Below are positions 7,493-14,391 of a stretch of DNA of 14,574 nt, piece by piece (the stretch's first letter is position 1; the number at the start of each line of letters is the position of its first letter). Position numbers and translations under genes: made by a program. Source of the stretch: CALCKU01 sp964534845. GTDB taxonomy: Bacteria > Pseudomonadota > Alphaproteobacteria > Caulobacterales > Maricaulaceae. Below the pieces are notes generated by a model. That model was not told the origin of the DNA and searched no databases. It saw nothing but the letters and a program-made list of their open reading frames with translations. The DNA lies in assembly GCA_964534845.1 (NCBI GenBank), contig CAZHPV010000063.1, positions 1-14,574 on the forward strand, written 5' to 3'.

Positions 7493-8138
7493 TTACGACA
7501 ATTTAGCATCTGCCTGATTTTCGGGCGCGGCCTTTATAAACGCAGGCAATTCACGACACTTTGCATCAATAGATTTCAGCTTTGGAAACCGGTCCATATC
7601 GACACCAAACCGTCTTGCATTATAGCTTTGCGGCACTAGGCAACATTCAAATAAGCTTGGCGCATTCGTCATAAGATATGCCGTCTCATGGCTCTCAGCG
7701 ATACGTTCTAAGGCTTCAAAACCTTGGCTTATCCAATGCGCCGCCCATTGCTTTGCCCCCGTGTCATCCTGCTTATGCTGTGCGCGGATATAGTTTAAAA
7801 CGGAGAGGTTTTGAATGGGCGCTATATCGGCCGCGATAATGAGCGATGCCGCTATAATGTTAGAGCGCAATATAGCATCTGCGGGCAGTAATGCAGGCTT
7901 AGGATAGAGGGCATCCAGATAGTCTAAAATTGATAAGGATTGGGTAAGCCGCGTGCCGTCTTCAAGCTCTAAGACAGGGACAAAGCCTTGCGGATTACGA
8001 GAGAGGTGCTGACCCTGCCCCTGCTCACCCTCACGCCAAATTCACCGCAACATGTTTGACCTCAACGCCCTTCAACGCAAGCGCAATCCGTACGCGGTAA
8101 CTCGCAGAGCTTCGCCAAAATCCGTAGAGCGTCATCAT
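7493..8138 (-). pseudogene. maiA: Maleylacetoacetate isomerase (GST family), frameshifted
   Basis: Zeta-class GST-like isomerase converting maleylacetoacetate to fumarylacetoacetate in tyrosine degradation. The N-terminal frame from ATG 8136-8138 (or the next ATG, 8133-8135) reads MTLYGFWRSSASYRVRIAL, containing the family's SSxxxR glutathione motif, and stops after HVAVNLA near 8035. One base over, the protein resumes as GEQGQGQHLSRNPQGFVPVL and continues to DILRSN-type and NARRFGVDMD segments, ending in APENQADAKLS. Removing one C of the CC at 8036-8037 (plus strand) would restore VNLREGEQ, the expected family sequence. So this is either a recent one-base insertion or a sequencing error; the rest is intact. 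It begins directly after the fahA stop and is the last gene of the operon. Confidence 0.85.
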
Positions 8139-9146
8139 CTAGGTGTTATACTTCTCGACAGTATTCTCGATACGCCCAAAAATAGACTTTCCATTTGCGT
8201 CATTCATCTCAATACCGACTGTATCACCAAATTGCATAAAGGGGGTTATAAACTCACCCGTCTGGATTTTCTCGATCATGCGAATTTCAGCGATACAAGA
8301 ATACCCTACACCGCCATCTTCGATTTTCTTGCCCTCGCCGCCTCCAAACTTATTCGAGACCGTGCCAGAGCCGATAATGGTTCCCGCACAAAGGTGTCGT
8401 GTCTTGGCGGCGTGAGCGACGAGCTCTCCCATATTAAAGGTCATATCGGTTTTGACATTCGCTTTTCCAAAGGGCGCGCCGTTATAATCGACAAGTAGTG
8501 GAAGATCTATTGTGCCATTCTCCCATGCCTCAATCTCATCTGGGGTCACAGCCACAGGCGAGAAAGCACACGAGGCTTTACTCTGCACAAAACCAAAACC
8601 TTTGGCGAGCTCTCCCGGGATAAGGCCGCGCAAGGAGACATCATTGACGAGCATGATGAGCTTGATGTGTTGCTCGGCATCCGTCGCAGAGACGCCCATC
8701 GGGACATCATCGGTGATGACTGTAATCTCAGCTTCCATATCAATACCGTAAGCTTCATCCGACGCGACAATCGCATCGCGCGGGCCGATAAAGGTATCAC
8801 TACCGCCTTGATACATAAGCGGGTCATCGTAAAAGCTCTCCGGCACGGTTGCGCCGCGCGCTTTACGGACAAGCTCGACATGGTTCAGATAAGCCGACCC
8901 ATCCAGCCATTGATAGGCACGCGGCAGAGGGCTTTCACAGGCCGCTTGGTCAAAGGGTTCGCCGCCTAGCTGACCTGCATTGAGAAGCTCATAACGCGCG
9001 GCGAGTTGCGGCGAGACCACATCCCACTCATCCAAAGCGGCTTGGAGCGTCGACGCTATATCAGACGCGTCTACGGCCTTAGAAAGGTCACGCGAGACAA
9101 TAAAGAGTTGACCGTCACGGCCATCTTTGAGGGTTGCAAGTTTCAT
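8139..9146 (-). CDS. fahA: Fumarylacetoacetase (FAA hydrolase family)
   Basis: The 335-residue enzyme hydrolyses fumarylacetoacetate to fumarate and acetoacetate, the last step of tyrosine/homogentisate degradation. ATG 9144-9146 (MKLATLKDGRDGQLF) is chosen: an AAGGAAG Shine-Dalgarno lies about 12 bases before it, inside the VOC gene's end. The open frame extends 73 codons further upstream but those overlap the VOC gene in another frame. Visible FAH-fold features are YQWLDGSAYLNH, the metal-binding EAEI motif in DMEAEITVITDD, Asp in NDVSLR, the conserved KGFGFVQSKASCAFSPVAV stretch, and HLCAGTIIGSGTVSN. Length fits the bacterial two-domain form. Starts four bases after the VOC gene and abuts maiA. 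Confidence 0.93.
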   Translation of the reverse strand: MKLATLKDGRDGQLFIVSRDLSKAVDASDIASTLQAALDEWDVVSPQLAARYELLNAGQLGGEPFDQAACESPLPRAYQWLDGSAYLNHVELVRKARGATVPESFYDDPLMYQGGSDTFIGPRDAIVASDEAYGIDMEAEITVITDDVPMGVSATDAEQHIKLIMLVNDVSLRGLIPGELAKGFGFVQSKASCAFSPVAVTPDEIEAWENGTIDLPLLVDYNGAPFGKANVKTDMTFNMGELVAHAAKTRHLCAGTIIGSGTVSNKFGGGEGKKIEDGGVGYSCIAEIRMIEKIQTGEFITPFMQFGDTVGIEMNDANGKSIFGRIENTVEKYNT

Positions 9147-9150
9147 TGAA

Positions 9151-9696
9151 TTAGCTTTCTTCCTTAATTTTTTCATGCAGCCACGCCGCATGGCGCGGGG
9201 CCTTTTTGGTGGCTGACCATTCTTTGAGCATATCGGGCGCGACCTCTTTGAGTTGTGCCATTTGCGCGGGCGTATGGATATTGGCCGCGAGTTCCAAGCG
9301 GTGCCCATTGGGATCAAAGAAATAGATGGATTTAAAGATGCCGTGATGGGTGGGGCCAAGCACATCTATACCCGTTGCCTCAAGGCTCTCTTTCGCAGCG
9401 AGTAATTCATCAAGACTGCCAACGCGCAGCGCTATGTGTTGTACCCATTCGGGGGTATTATGGTCACGGTCCATATCGGGCTGTTCAGGCAGTTCAAAAA
9501 ACGCCAGAACATTATTATTCCCCGCATCCAAGAAGATGTGCATATAGGGGTCATAAGCACCTGTGCTGGGGACATGGTCTTCGGCAATAGCGAGCTGAAA
9601 ATCCATATTCAGATGGGTTTGGTAAAACTCCACCGTCTCTTTGGCATCGCGGCAGCGATAAGCCACATGATGAAAACCATCTGTTTTAATGGTCAT
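9151..9696 (-). CDS. VOC-superfamily protein, putative dioxygenase/glyoxalase
   Basis: The 181-residue product belongs to the vicinal-oxygen-chelate (glyoxalase/bleomycin-resistance/extradiol dioxygenase) superfamily. The N-terminal half opens with GFHHVAYRCRDAKETVEFY, and the second half has WVQHIALRV and YFFDPNGHRLEL. His10 (or His9), His87 and Glu135 are in position for a 2-His-1-carboxylate metal site. The start overlaps the hppD stop as ATGA, with GGAG upstream, so the genes are coupled. It sits between hppD and fahA, where the pathway needs a homogentisate ring-opening enzyme. LinE and PcpA, VOC-fold hydroquinone dioxygenases, give precedent for such chemistry. Homogentisate dioxygenase activity is only inference; an accessory role is equally possible. 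Confidence 0.85.
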   Translation of the reverse strand: MTIKTDGFHHVAYRCRDAKETVEFYQTHLNMDFQLAIAEDHVPSTGAYDPYMHIFLDAGNNNVLAFFELPEQPDMDRDHNTPEWVQHIALRVGSLDELLAAKESLEATGIDVLGPTHHGIFKSIYFFDPNGHRLELAANIHTPAQMAQLKEVAPDMLKEWSATKKAPRHAAWLHEKIKEES

Positions 9697-10790
9697 TGTG
9701 CCGTCTCCAAAATACCGCGCTCAACTTGATCGCGCTCGATGGATTCAAATAAGGCTTTAAAATTGCCCTCTCCAAAGCCGTCTTTGTAATCGCCGACACG
9801 CTGGATAAACTCAAAGAAGACGGGACCGACTTGCGGCTCTGCGAAGATTTGTAAGAGTAAGCGTGGATTACCGTCTTCGGTGGTGCCGTCGAGCAATATA
9901 CCGCGTGATTTTAAGGCCCCTTCATCGCGGCCATGTCCCGGCAGGCGCTCTGAGAGCATTTTGTAATAGGTCTCTGGCGGGGCCGTCATGAAAGGCACGC
10001 CTCTGGCTTTGAGCTTATCCCAGCACTCCACCAAATCATCACAGATAAGGGCGATATGCTGAATACCCTCACCGTTAAATTCGCGTAGAAATTCTTCGAT
10101 CTGGCCCCCGCCGCTTTTACCTTCTTCATTTAGCGGAATACGGATTTTACCATCTGGTGCTGTCAGCGCTTTTGACGTTAAGCCCGTATATTCGCCCTTA
10201 ATGTCGAAATAGCGAATTTCTTGGAAATTAAAGAGCTGCTCATAAAAATCAGCCCAATATTTCATGCGGCCACCATAAACATTGTGGGTCAGATGATCGA
10301 TGAGTTTAAAGCCGCACCCTTTTGGCCATTTTTCAACGCCGTCGAGATATTCGAAATCAATATCATAGATAGACAGACCGTCTTCGCCCTCATCTGCATA
10401 ACGGTCAATGAGATAGATGATAGAATTACCAATGCCTCGAATACCCGGGATATGAAGCTCCATCGGCCCTGTATTCATCGTTACAGGTTCACCGCCTTGC
10501 TTTAACAAATGCTCATAAGCCTTATTAACACCCTTAACGCGGAAACCCATCCCGCAAGCACTCGGGCCATGTTCGCGCGCAAAGTAAAAGGCCGCGCTCT
10601 GTGGCTCATAATTTGTAATGAGATTAATTCCGCCCTGACGCCACAAATCGACATCCTTGGAACGGTGCTTCGCGACTCGTTCAAAACCTATCGTTTGAAA
10701 AATAGGTTCTAACACGCCTTTATCTGGCGCTGAAAACTCTATGAATTCAAATCCATTCAAGCCAGCGGGGTTTTCAAAAAGATCAGGCAT
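9693..10790 (-). CDS. hppD: 4-hydroxyphenylpyruvate dioxygenase
   Basis: The 365-residue Fe(II) enzyme converts 4-hydroxyphenylpyruvate to homogentisate. ATG 10788-10790 (MPDLFENPAGLNGFEFIEF) is chosen because GGAG lies eight bases upstream; a Met 24 codons earlier would run through the operator. The iron ligands are visible as His166 (IDHLTHNVYGG), His245 (GIQHIALICDD) and Glu327 (VFFEFIQR), with the same spacing (79 and 82 residues) as in the Pseudomonas enzyme. Full length, no damage. Overlaps the VOC gene by four bases. The two palindromes at 10809-10822 and 10835-10848 just upstream indicate control separate from phhA. Confidence 0.96.
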   Translation of the reverse strand: MPDLFENPAGLNGFEFIEFSAPDKGVLEPIFQTIGFERVAKHRSKDVDLWRQGGINLITNYEPQSAAFYFAREHGPSACGMGFRVKGVNKAYEHLLKQGGEPVTMNTGPMELHIPGIRGIGNSIIYLIDRYADEGEDGLSIYDIDFEYLDGVEKWPKGCGFKLIDHLTHNVYGGRMKYWADFYEQLFNFQEIRYFDIKGEYTGLTSKALTAPDGKIRIPLNEEGKSGGGQIEEFLREFNGEGIQHIALICDDLVECWDKLKARGVPFMTAPPETYYKMLSERLPGHGRDEGALKSRGILLDGTTEDGNPRLLLQIFAEPQVGPVFFEFIQRVGDYKDGFGEGNFKALFESIERDQVERGILETAQ

Positions 10791-10808
10791 GAAACACTCC
10801 AAATAATA

Positions 10809-10848
10809 GTTGTTATCACAACTAACCAATATTTGTTGCATTTGCAAC
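10809..10848. promoter_or_regulatory. Paired palindromic operators upstream of hppD
   Basis: GTTGTTATCACAAC (10809-10822, extended to a perfect AGTTGT-N4-ACAACT at 10808-10823) and GTTGCATTTGCAAC (10835-10848) both fit GTTGY-N4-RCAAC. They are spaced 26 bp start to start. The nearer site lies only 18 bases before the hppD ATG, so binding would overlap the transcript start or ribosome binding site. The same motif pair with the same spacing lies before marR, so the MarR-family regulator is the likely ligand-responsive binder (inference). Confidence 0.65.
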
Positions 10849-10904
10849 CTTTTTTGGTTCATATATTTTCTATGAACGCCAACATCCTAAACCAAGTGTA
10901 GAAT

Positions 10905-11780
10905 CTAATTGTTGAAATATTTTAGCGAACCCTTATGGATTAAATGATCGCCAGGGATCGTCTCATGCGGAGCAATATCTGTTAGGTTTCTGACATTACT
11001 ATATATACTCTCAAAGTCCTCGTAACAGGCGTCAAGAAGCCCCTTGAAATCATCTATGACGAAATATGTTTTCTGAAAATCATCAATAATATATTCTGTC
11101 CGCATAACGCGTTGGAGATCAAATTCAAGTCGGTGTGGGCTATCATTCTCGACTGAAAAGATCGTTTCTTTCGGACTTGATAAGATACCGGCTCCAAAAA
11201 CCTTAAGGTCATCGCCCTCGCGAATGAGACCAAATTCAACTGTGTACCAATATAGACGTGCGAGGTTATGAAGCTGATTTAACTGTATTGCGCGTTGTCC
11301 ACCCTTGCCATAAGCCTGCATAAAGTCAGCATAAACTGGATCTGCAAGCATGGGGACATGGCCATAGATATCGTGAAAAACATCCGGCTCTTGCAAATAA
11401 TCAAACTCATGCTCTGGCCTTATAAAAGAACCTGCCGGAAAACGCCTATTGGCAAGATGATCAAAGAAAATCTCATCGGGGACCAGTTCAGCGACAGGCA
11501 CGACTTCCCAACCCGTTAAGCTCATAAGACGTTCGGATAAAACCTTCATATTCGGAATGCCATATTCTGAAAGTTCTAATTTTGTAATCGCTTCGATGAC
11601 TTGGCCGCAGGCTCTATTGGCTATGATTTTTTCTTGGCGATGAAACAATCGGTTCCACCTGTCATGCTCTTCTGGCGTATAACCCTTCCAATTCTGGTCA
11701 ATTGTGTAATCTGCATTACGCACAGCATTACGGTATTTATTTTTTCCCGCATCCCTAAAACCATCCAATGAACCCAACAT
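10905..11780 (-). CDS. phhA: Phenylalanine 4-hydroxylase
   Basis: The 291-residue pterin-dependent, iron-containing monooxygenase makes tyrosine from phenylalanine. Iron ligands His136 and His141 (EPDVFHDIYGHVPML) and Glu182 (YWYTVEFGL) are present, and the length fits the compact bacterial form without a regulatory domain. ATG 11778-11780 has a strong AAGGAG about nine bases upstream. A 114-base gap with its own operators separates it from hppD, so it is probably a separate transcript feeding the same pathway. No pterin dehydratase gene (phhB) is in the window. Confidence 0.96.
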   Translation of the reverse strand: MLGSLDGFRDAGKNKYRNAVRNADYTIDQNWKGYTPEEHDRWNRLFHRQEKIIANRACGQVIEAITKLELSEYGIPNMKVLSERLMSLTGWEVVPVAELVPDEIFFDHLANRRFPAGSFIRPEHEFDYLQEPDVFHDIYGHVPMLADPVYADFMQAYGKGGQRAIQLNQLHNLARLYWYTVEFGLIREGDDLKVFGAGILSSPKETIFSVENDSPHRLEFDLQRVMRTEYIIDDFQKTYFVIDDFKGLLDACYEDFESIYSNVRNLTDIAPHETIPGDHLIHKGSLKYFNN

Positions 11781-11993
11781 AATGATGTCTCCTTTGTCGC
11801 TTGACTTGAAACAAGCAATACAGCTCCATTTCAGGCTTTAGCGTTTTGCTAGAGTCCAATAATAAGATACGTTAGCCATTAAAATCACTAAACTGACAGC
11901 TAGTTAACTGAAATAACAAAAACCTATTATTGTTGCTATCACAACTAATCTGTTTCAGTTGTAATCACAACGCTTTTTTTGTACGTGTGCATA
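11781..11993. promoter_or_regulatory. Divergent phhA-marR control region with paired palindromic operators
   Basis: Two GTTGY-N4-RCAAC palindromes, GTTGCTATCACAAC (11932-11945) and GTTGTAATCACAAC (11958-11971), are spaced 26 bp start to start, exactly like the pair before hppD. They lie close to the marR start (22 bases from the proximal site to ATG 11994) but about 150 bases from the phhA ATG. They would therefore give direct autoregulation of marR, and control of phhA only if its promoter starts far upstream. No strong -35/-10 pair could be assigned on either strand. Confidence 0.6.
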
Positions 11994-12443
11994 ATGAATA
12001 CAAACGCCCCATCACATATAGATCTTGATAATTTCTGGCCATATCATGCCGTCGTGCTGGCTGACTTAGTCAGCCGGCATACGCAGAAAATCGCAAAAGC
12101 GGAAGCGGGCCTCAACATTAGTCAATGGCGGGTTTTAGCCGCTGTAGCAGACAAGCCCGGCCGAACGGCTGCAGACGTCACAAATATGACTCCGATGGAT
12201 AAGACGATTGTGAGCCGAGCCGTAAGTTCATTAATAGAAGCAGGGCTTATCAAAAAAACACCTACAAAAACGGATAAACGTCGGTTATCCCTAAAAACAA
12301 CACGGTCCGGTCAAAAGGCTTATGTGAAGATTGCTAAGCGTTTGAATGAGACAATGACTACATTACATCTTGATTTAGATGAAAACATTGAATTCATTAG
12401 ACTGATTAAGAATCTAAGCACCGAAATGCGATTGATTAAATAA
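11994..12443 (+). CDS. MarR-family transcriptional regulator
   Basis: The 149-residue product is a winged-helix MarR regulator. A helix-turn-helix lies at about residues 57-85 (RTAADVTNMTPMDKTIVSRA), followed by the wing with the diagnostic DKR (residues 94-96, TDKRRLSLKTTRSG). Flanking helices would form the dimer interface. ATG 11994 (MNTNAPSHIDLDNFW) is preferred. In-frame GTG (11985) and TTG (11979) starts lie just upstream, and none has a good Shine-Dalgarno, so a leaderless or weakly translated mRNA is possible. It is transcribed away from phhA, and palindromes suited to a MarR dimer lie before it and before hppD. It is likely the local repressor of aromatic amino acid degradation; the effector is unknown. 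Confidence 0.9.
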   Translation: MNTNAPSHIDLDNFWPYHAVVLADLVSRHTQKIAKAEAGLNISQWRVLAAVADKPGRTAADVTNMTPMDKTIVSRAVSSLIEAGLIKKTPTKTDKRRLSLKTTRSGQKAYVKIAKRLNETMTTLHLDLDENIEFIRLIKNLSTEMRLIK

Positions 12444-12605
12444 ATACAGAACAACTTTTACAGGCTTAACGCAATGGTTCGAAGAGGCCTCAAAAGTCTC
12501 TCTTACCCCAAACTTAAAATCTGAGACAATTTATATGACGACGGGCATATCCTAAGTAAATAACAAACTCTAATATTCTAATCATGATATTCAATTAACT
12601 GCATT
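12444..12605. other. Intergenic region after marR
   Basis: AT-rich, no open frame that resembles a gene and no clear rho-independent terminator for marR. An AGAGGCCTCAAAAGTCTCTC stretch near 12484 has only partial dyad symmetry. Confidence 0.3.
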
Positions 12606-12717
12606 TACGGTATCACACAATCCTGACAAGCCCTTGGGGGGACTGGAGGTGGATCAACGGGTGTTGTATCTTGTATGACACCCGTGTCAGGCGTCGTGGC
12701 ATCACCTGTTAATTCGG
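12606..12717 (-). pseudogene. Possible C-terminal remnant of an exported proline-rich protein
   Basis: Reading the minus strand from about 12717, a 37-codon open frame without a start follows an in-frame stop. It contains TGDATTPDTGVIQDTTPV, then DPPPVPPRACQDCVIP and a TAA near 12606-12608. The Pro/Thr-rich composition with a C-x-x-C pair looks like a lipoprotein or secreted-protein tail. It overlaps the end of the small membrane protein gene in another frame. GC is higher than in the flanks. No family recognised; it could be chance. Confidence 0.3.
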
Positions 12718-13032
12718 CTTATTCGAATTTTTGCACAAATAATAATTCGATAACTCATTTTTAAATTCTGAATAGGAAAGTTTTTTTAGTGAGACGTTTG
12801 AATGCTTCTTTTTATAGCTCATTATCAATTTTATGTAGGCTAACAAATTAGTAGAAAATACAATTAAACCGATACAAATAGCGAAAAAAACTTGATCATT
12901 AAAGCTGATAGAATTTGCAGTAAGTAAATGTAACACTATGTAAAATAGGATAGATATAAAAATCGCGACACCAAAATATCGAAACGGATAATAGAAAAAC
13001 TTCAACATACTAACTACTAACTTCTCATTCAT
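12709..13032 (-). CDS. Small two-helix membrane protein
   Basis: The 107-residue product has two hydrophobic segments, about residues 21-39 (VAIFISILFYIVLHLL) and 47-68 (VFFAICIGLIVFSTNLLAYI). A basic, polar C-terminal tail follows (YKKKHSNVSLKKLSYSEF). No family is recognised. The ATG at 13030-13032 lacks a good Shine-Dalgarno. It is very AT-rich and lies about 110 bases downstream of the exported ClpP-fold gene on the same strand, so they may be co-transcribed. Confidence 0.5.
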   Translation of the reverse strand: MNEKLVVSMLKFFYYPFRYFGVAIFISILFYIVLHLLTANSISFNDQVFFAICIGLIVFSTNLLAYIKLIMSYKKKHSNVSLKKLSYSEFKNELSNYYLCKNSNKPN

Positions 13033-13043
13033 TAATCGTTATT

Positions 13044-13142
13044 ATGGAACGCCCAGACTATCAAATTTCGGCTCTTCAAATTGGTTGCCAGTCTCCCCAA
13101 GATTGCTAGCATTTCCGGCAATATTACCTTTCACATCACAAC
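13044..13142 (-). pseudogene. Short coding-like remnant between two accessory genes
   Basis: The minus strand holds about 33 open codons with coding character (CDVKGNIAGNASNLGETG, then NQFEEPKFDSLGVP and a stop) but no ATG. A GTG three codons in would give a 30-residue peptide without a ribosome binding site. It lies between the exported ClpP-fold gene and the small membrane protein gene. Most likely the tail of a gene whose front was lost, though a small unannotated peptide cannot be excluded. Confidence 0.3.
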
Positions 13143-13145
13143 AAA

Positions 13146-13910
13146 TTATTTAGATATATATAATTCATTTCCAACAACTAGTCGTGTACCCTTTTTATAT
13201 CTATTATCTAGCTTTGTCTTACATCTATCGAAATTATCAGCACATACACCCCCTCGAAACTTCAATCCCCATAAATCTGATAATTGTTTTGATGTTGGAA
13301 ACCATATATGATTTATAAAATTATATTGCCTGATAGGACACTTGTTATTTTCATAATGAAACGATACTTCCGGGCGTAGTCGTTTCATTTGTTCCTTCCA
13401 AAAGTTAGGATTTAAACCAGCTTCTATTACCAGTTTTGTTTGGTGGTTTGCATATGTCCAATTACAAAAATGCTGGTTTTTTTCAGCATAATTTTCAACG
13501 TAAAATTCGTACGATAAAATGTTACCATGAAATCCAATTAGAGGGTTATTTTGAAAAGTCACCTCTTTTGCTGATGGAATAATTATTTCGGCACAATTGG
13601 ATAAGCATTTCTCAAAAACTATTATGCTTAGATTTCTTTTCTTTATTTCCTTAGAAATTTTTAATGCTACACTTACTTTACCACCTCTCGAATTAATAAA
13701 TAATGGTCGATGGTTTTGTGAAGCTTCAGCTATCTTTGTTCGTATTAAATCAACATTGGTTTCGTTCAAAATAAGTTCTTGGGCGTCAAATCCTTCATTA
13801 CTTTGAAAACATCCCCAATTTAAGAGCATGACTAAAACTAAAAAAGATATTTTTTTTTTAATTGATTGTTGCACATTGTAGTTAGTAAAAGATCCGATCT
13901 TATATTCCAA
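13146..13910 (-). CDS. Exported ClpP/crotonase-fold protein (COG3904-like)
   Basis: 254 residues. After a hydrophobic signal segment (about 21-33, ending in Cys34), the protein shows the ClpP/crotonase-fold signature of predicted periplasmic COG3904-type proteins. These are INSRGGKVSVALKISKEI at 72-89, a CLSNCAEIIIPSAK block with a candidate nucleophile Ser104, and IGFHGN with His128. A Cys-rich C-terminal region (FCNW, NKCPI, GVCADNFDRCK) suggests disulfides. A lipobox is poor (NWGC), so cleavage versus lipidation is uncertain. The ATG at 13908-13910 leaves a long n-region; a GTG at 13872-13874 would give the more normal start MQQSIKKKISFLVLV. An IS6-derived element ends 24 bases upstream and may have replaced the native promoter. 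A run of ten A residues in the signal-peptide coding part is a slippage-prone site. Confidence 0.65.
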   Translation of the reverse strand: MEYKIGSFTNYNVQQSIKKKISFLVLVMLLNWGCFQSNEGFDAQELILNETNVDLIRTKIAEASQNHRPLFINSRGGKVSVALKISKEIKKRNLSIIVFEKCLSNCAEIIIPSAKEVTFQNNPLIGFHGNILSYEFYVENYAEKNQHFCNWTYANHQTKLVIEAGLNPNFWKEQMKRLRPEVSFHYENNKCPIRQYNFINHIWFPTSKQLSDLWGLKFRGGVCADNFDRCKTKLDNRYKKGTRLVVGNELYISK

Positions 13911-13934
13911 GAACTTTACTAAATTGCTATTTTA

Positions 13935-14145
13935 GGCTTTGTCACGTTAACTAACCTTGCTGTTAGTTTCCTTCAAAGGTCTTCTTACCCGCAAACGGGT
14001 GCCGTCACTGCATTCCATTCTGAATTGGCTTGATGTCTGAACTTGCGGAGTGTCTTTCTTGAGATGAGGTGACGGGCATAAAGTGAAGATTTCATCCAAC
14101 TCTGTTAGCACGAACTCAAAAAGCCGATGTTAACGGGACAAAGCC
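13935..14145. mobile_element. 211-bp MITE-like internally deleted IS6 derivative
   Basis: The element is bounded by GGCTTTGTCACGTTAAC (13935) and its inverted partner GTTAACGGGACAAAGCC (ending 14145). The left 140 bp match the 7130-7270 IS6 3' end, including the last 29 transposase codons in frame (minus strand). The right ~66 bp match the 5' end seen at 5701-5767. Nearly the whole transposase is deleted between them (junction near 14075-14080). The flanking octamers (CTATTTTA and GTTATGAA) differ, so no target duplication is visible. It cannot move by itself but could be mobilised in trans by an intact IS6 relative. Confidence 0.75.
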
Positions 14146-14262
14146 GTTATGAACGAGATAAAATCACAGGTTCGACCGACGAACCAATGGTGGTGTGCGC
14201 AGTCACACACGAACAAGTCTCTGCAGCGTATTTCGCAGAAAAACAGGGAATTTACAGGGAAA
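14146..14262 (+). repeat. Unit B interspersed repeat, copy 3
   Basis: Starts with GTTATGAACGAGATAAAATC directly at the inverted repeat of the mini-element. It continues with the conserved hairpin (14169-14185, GGTTCG-ACCGA-CGAACC), AATGGTGGTGTGCGCAGTC, TCTCTGCAGCG and AACAGGGAATTTACAGGG. It is the cleanest boundary between IS6 end and unit B in the window. Confidence 0.65.
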
Positions 14263-14391
14263 ATTTGACATCCATAGTCTATTTACCAAAATTAGGTTGC
14301 AGAACCGCATGAAATGACAAGCATTTTCAAGAAATTCCCTAAAAATTTAACAGGGAAATATCTGTCTAGAACAGGAATTAGCTTCGAGTTA
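14263..14391. other. Intergenic region downstream of the amidohydrolase
   Basis: AT-rich, no gene visible. ATTCCCT (14334-14340) and CAGGGAAAT (14351-14359) form an imperfect inverted repeat that could be a stem-loop at the end of the amidohydrolase transcript (minus strand) or part of the repeat family, which shares the CAGGGAA motif. Confidence 0.3.

Noticed and set aside
8052..8969. Plus-strand open frames opposite maiA and fahA
   Set aside because: Antisense shadows of strongly recognisable genes; no ribosome binding sites or family features.
9147..9365. N-terminal extension of the fahA reading frame by 73 codons
   Set aside because: It overlaps the VOC gene in another frame, has no FAH-family similarity, and the ATG at 9146 has a good ribosome binding site and family-like start.
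10791..10862. 24-codon N-terminal extension of hppD
   Set aside because: It runs through the palindromic operators; the downstream ATG has GGAG and the family's normal N-terminus.
13935..14153. Target-site duplication around the mini-element
   Set aside because: The flanking 8-mers CTATTTTA and GTTATGAA do not match.
14127..14312. 61-codon plus-strand open frame across the mini-element end
   Set aside because: It spans the IS6 inverted repeat and unit B, so it is a chance frame through repeats.
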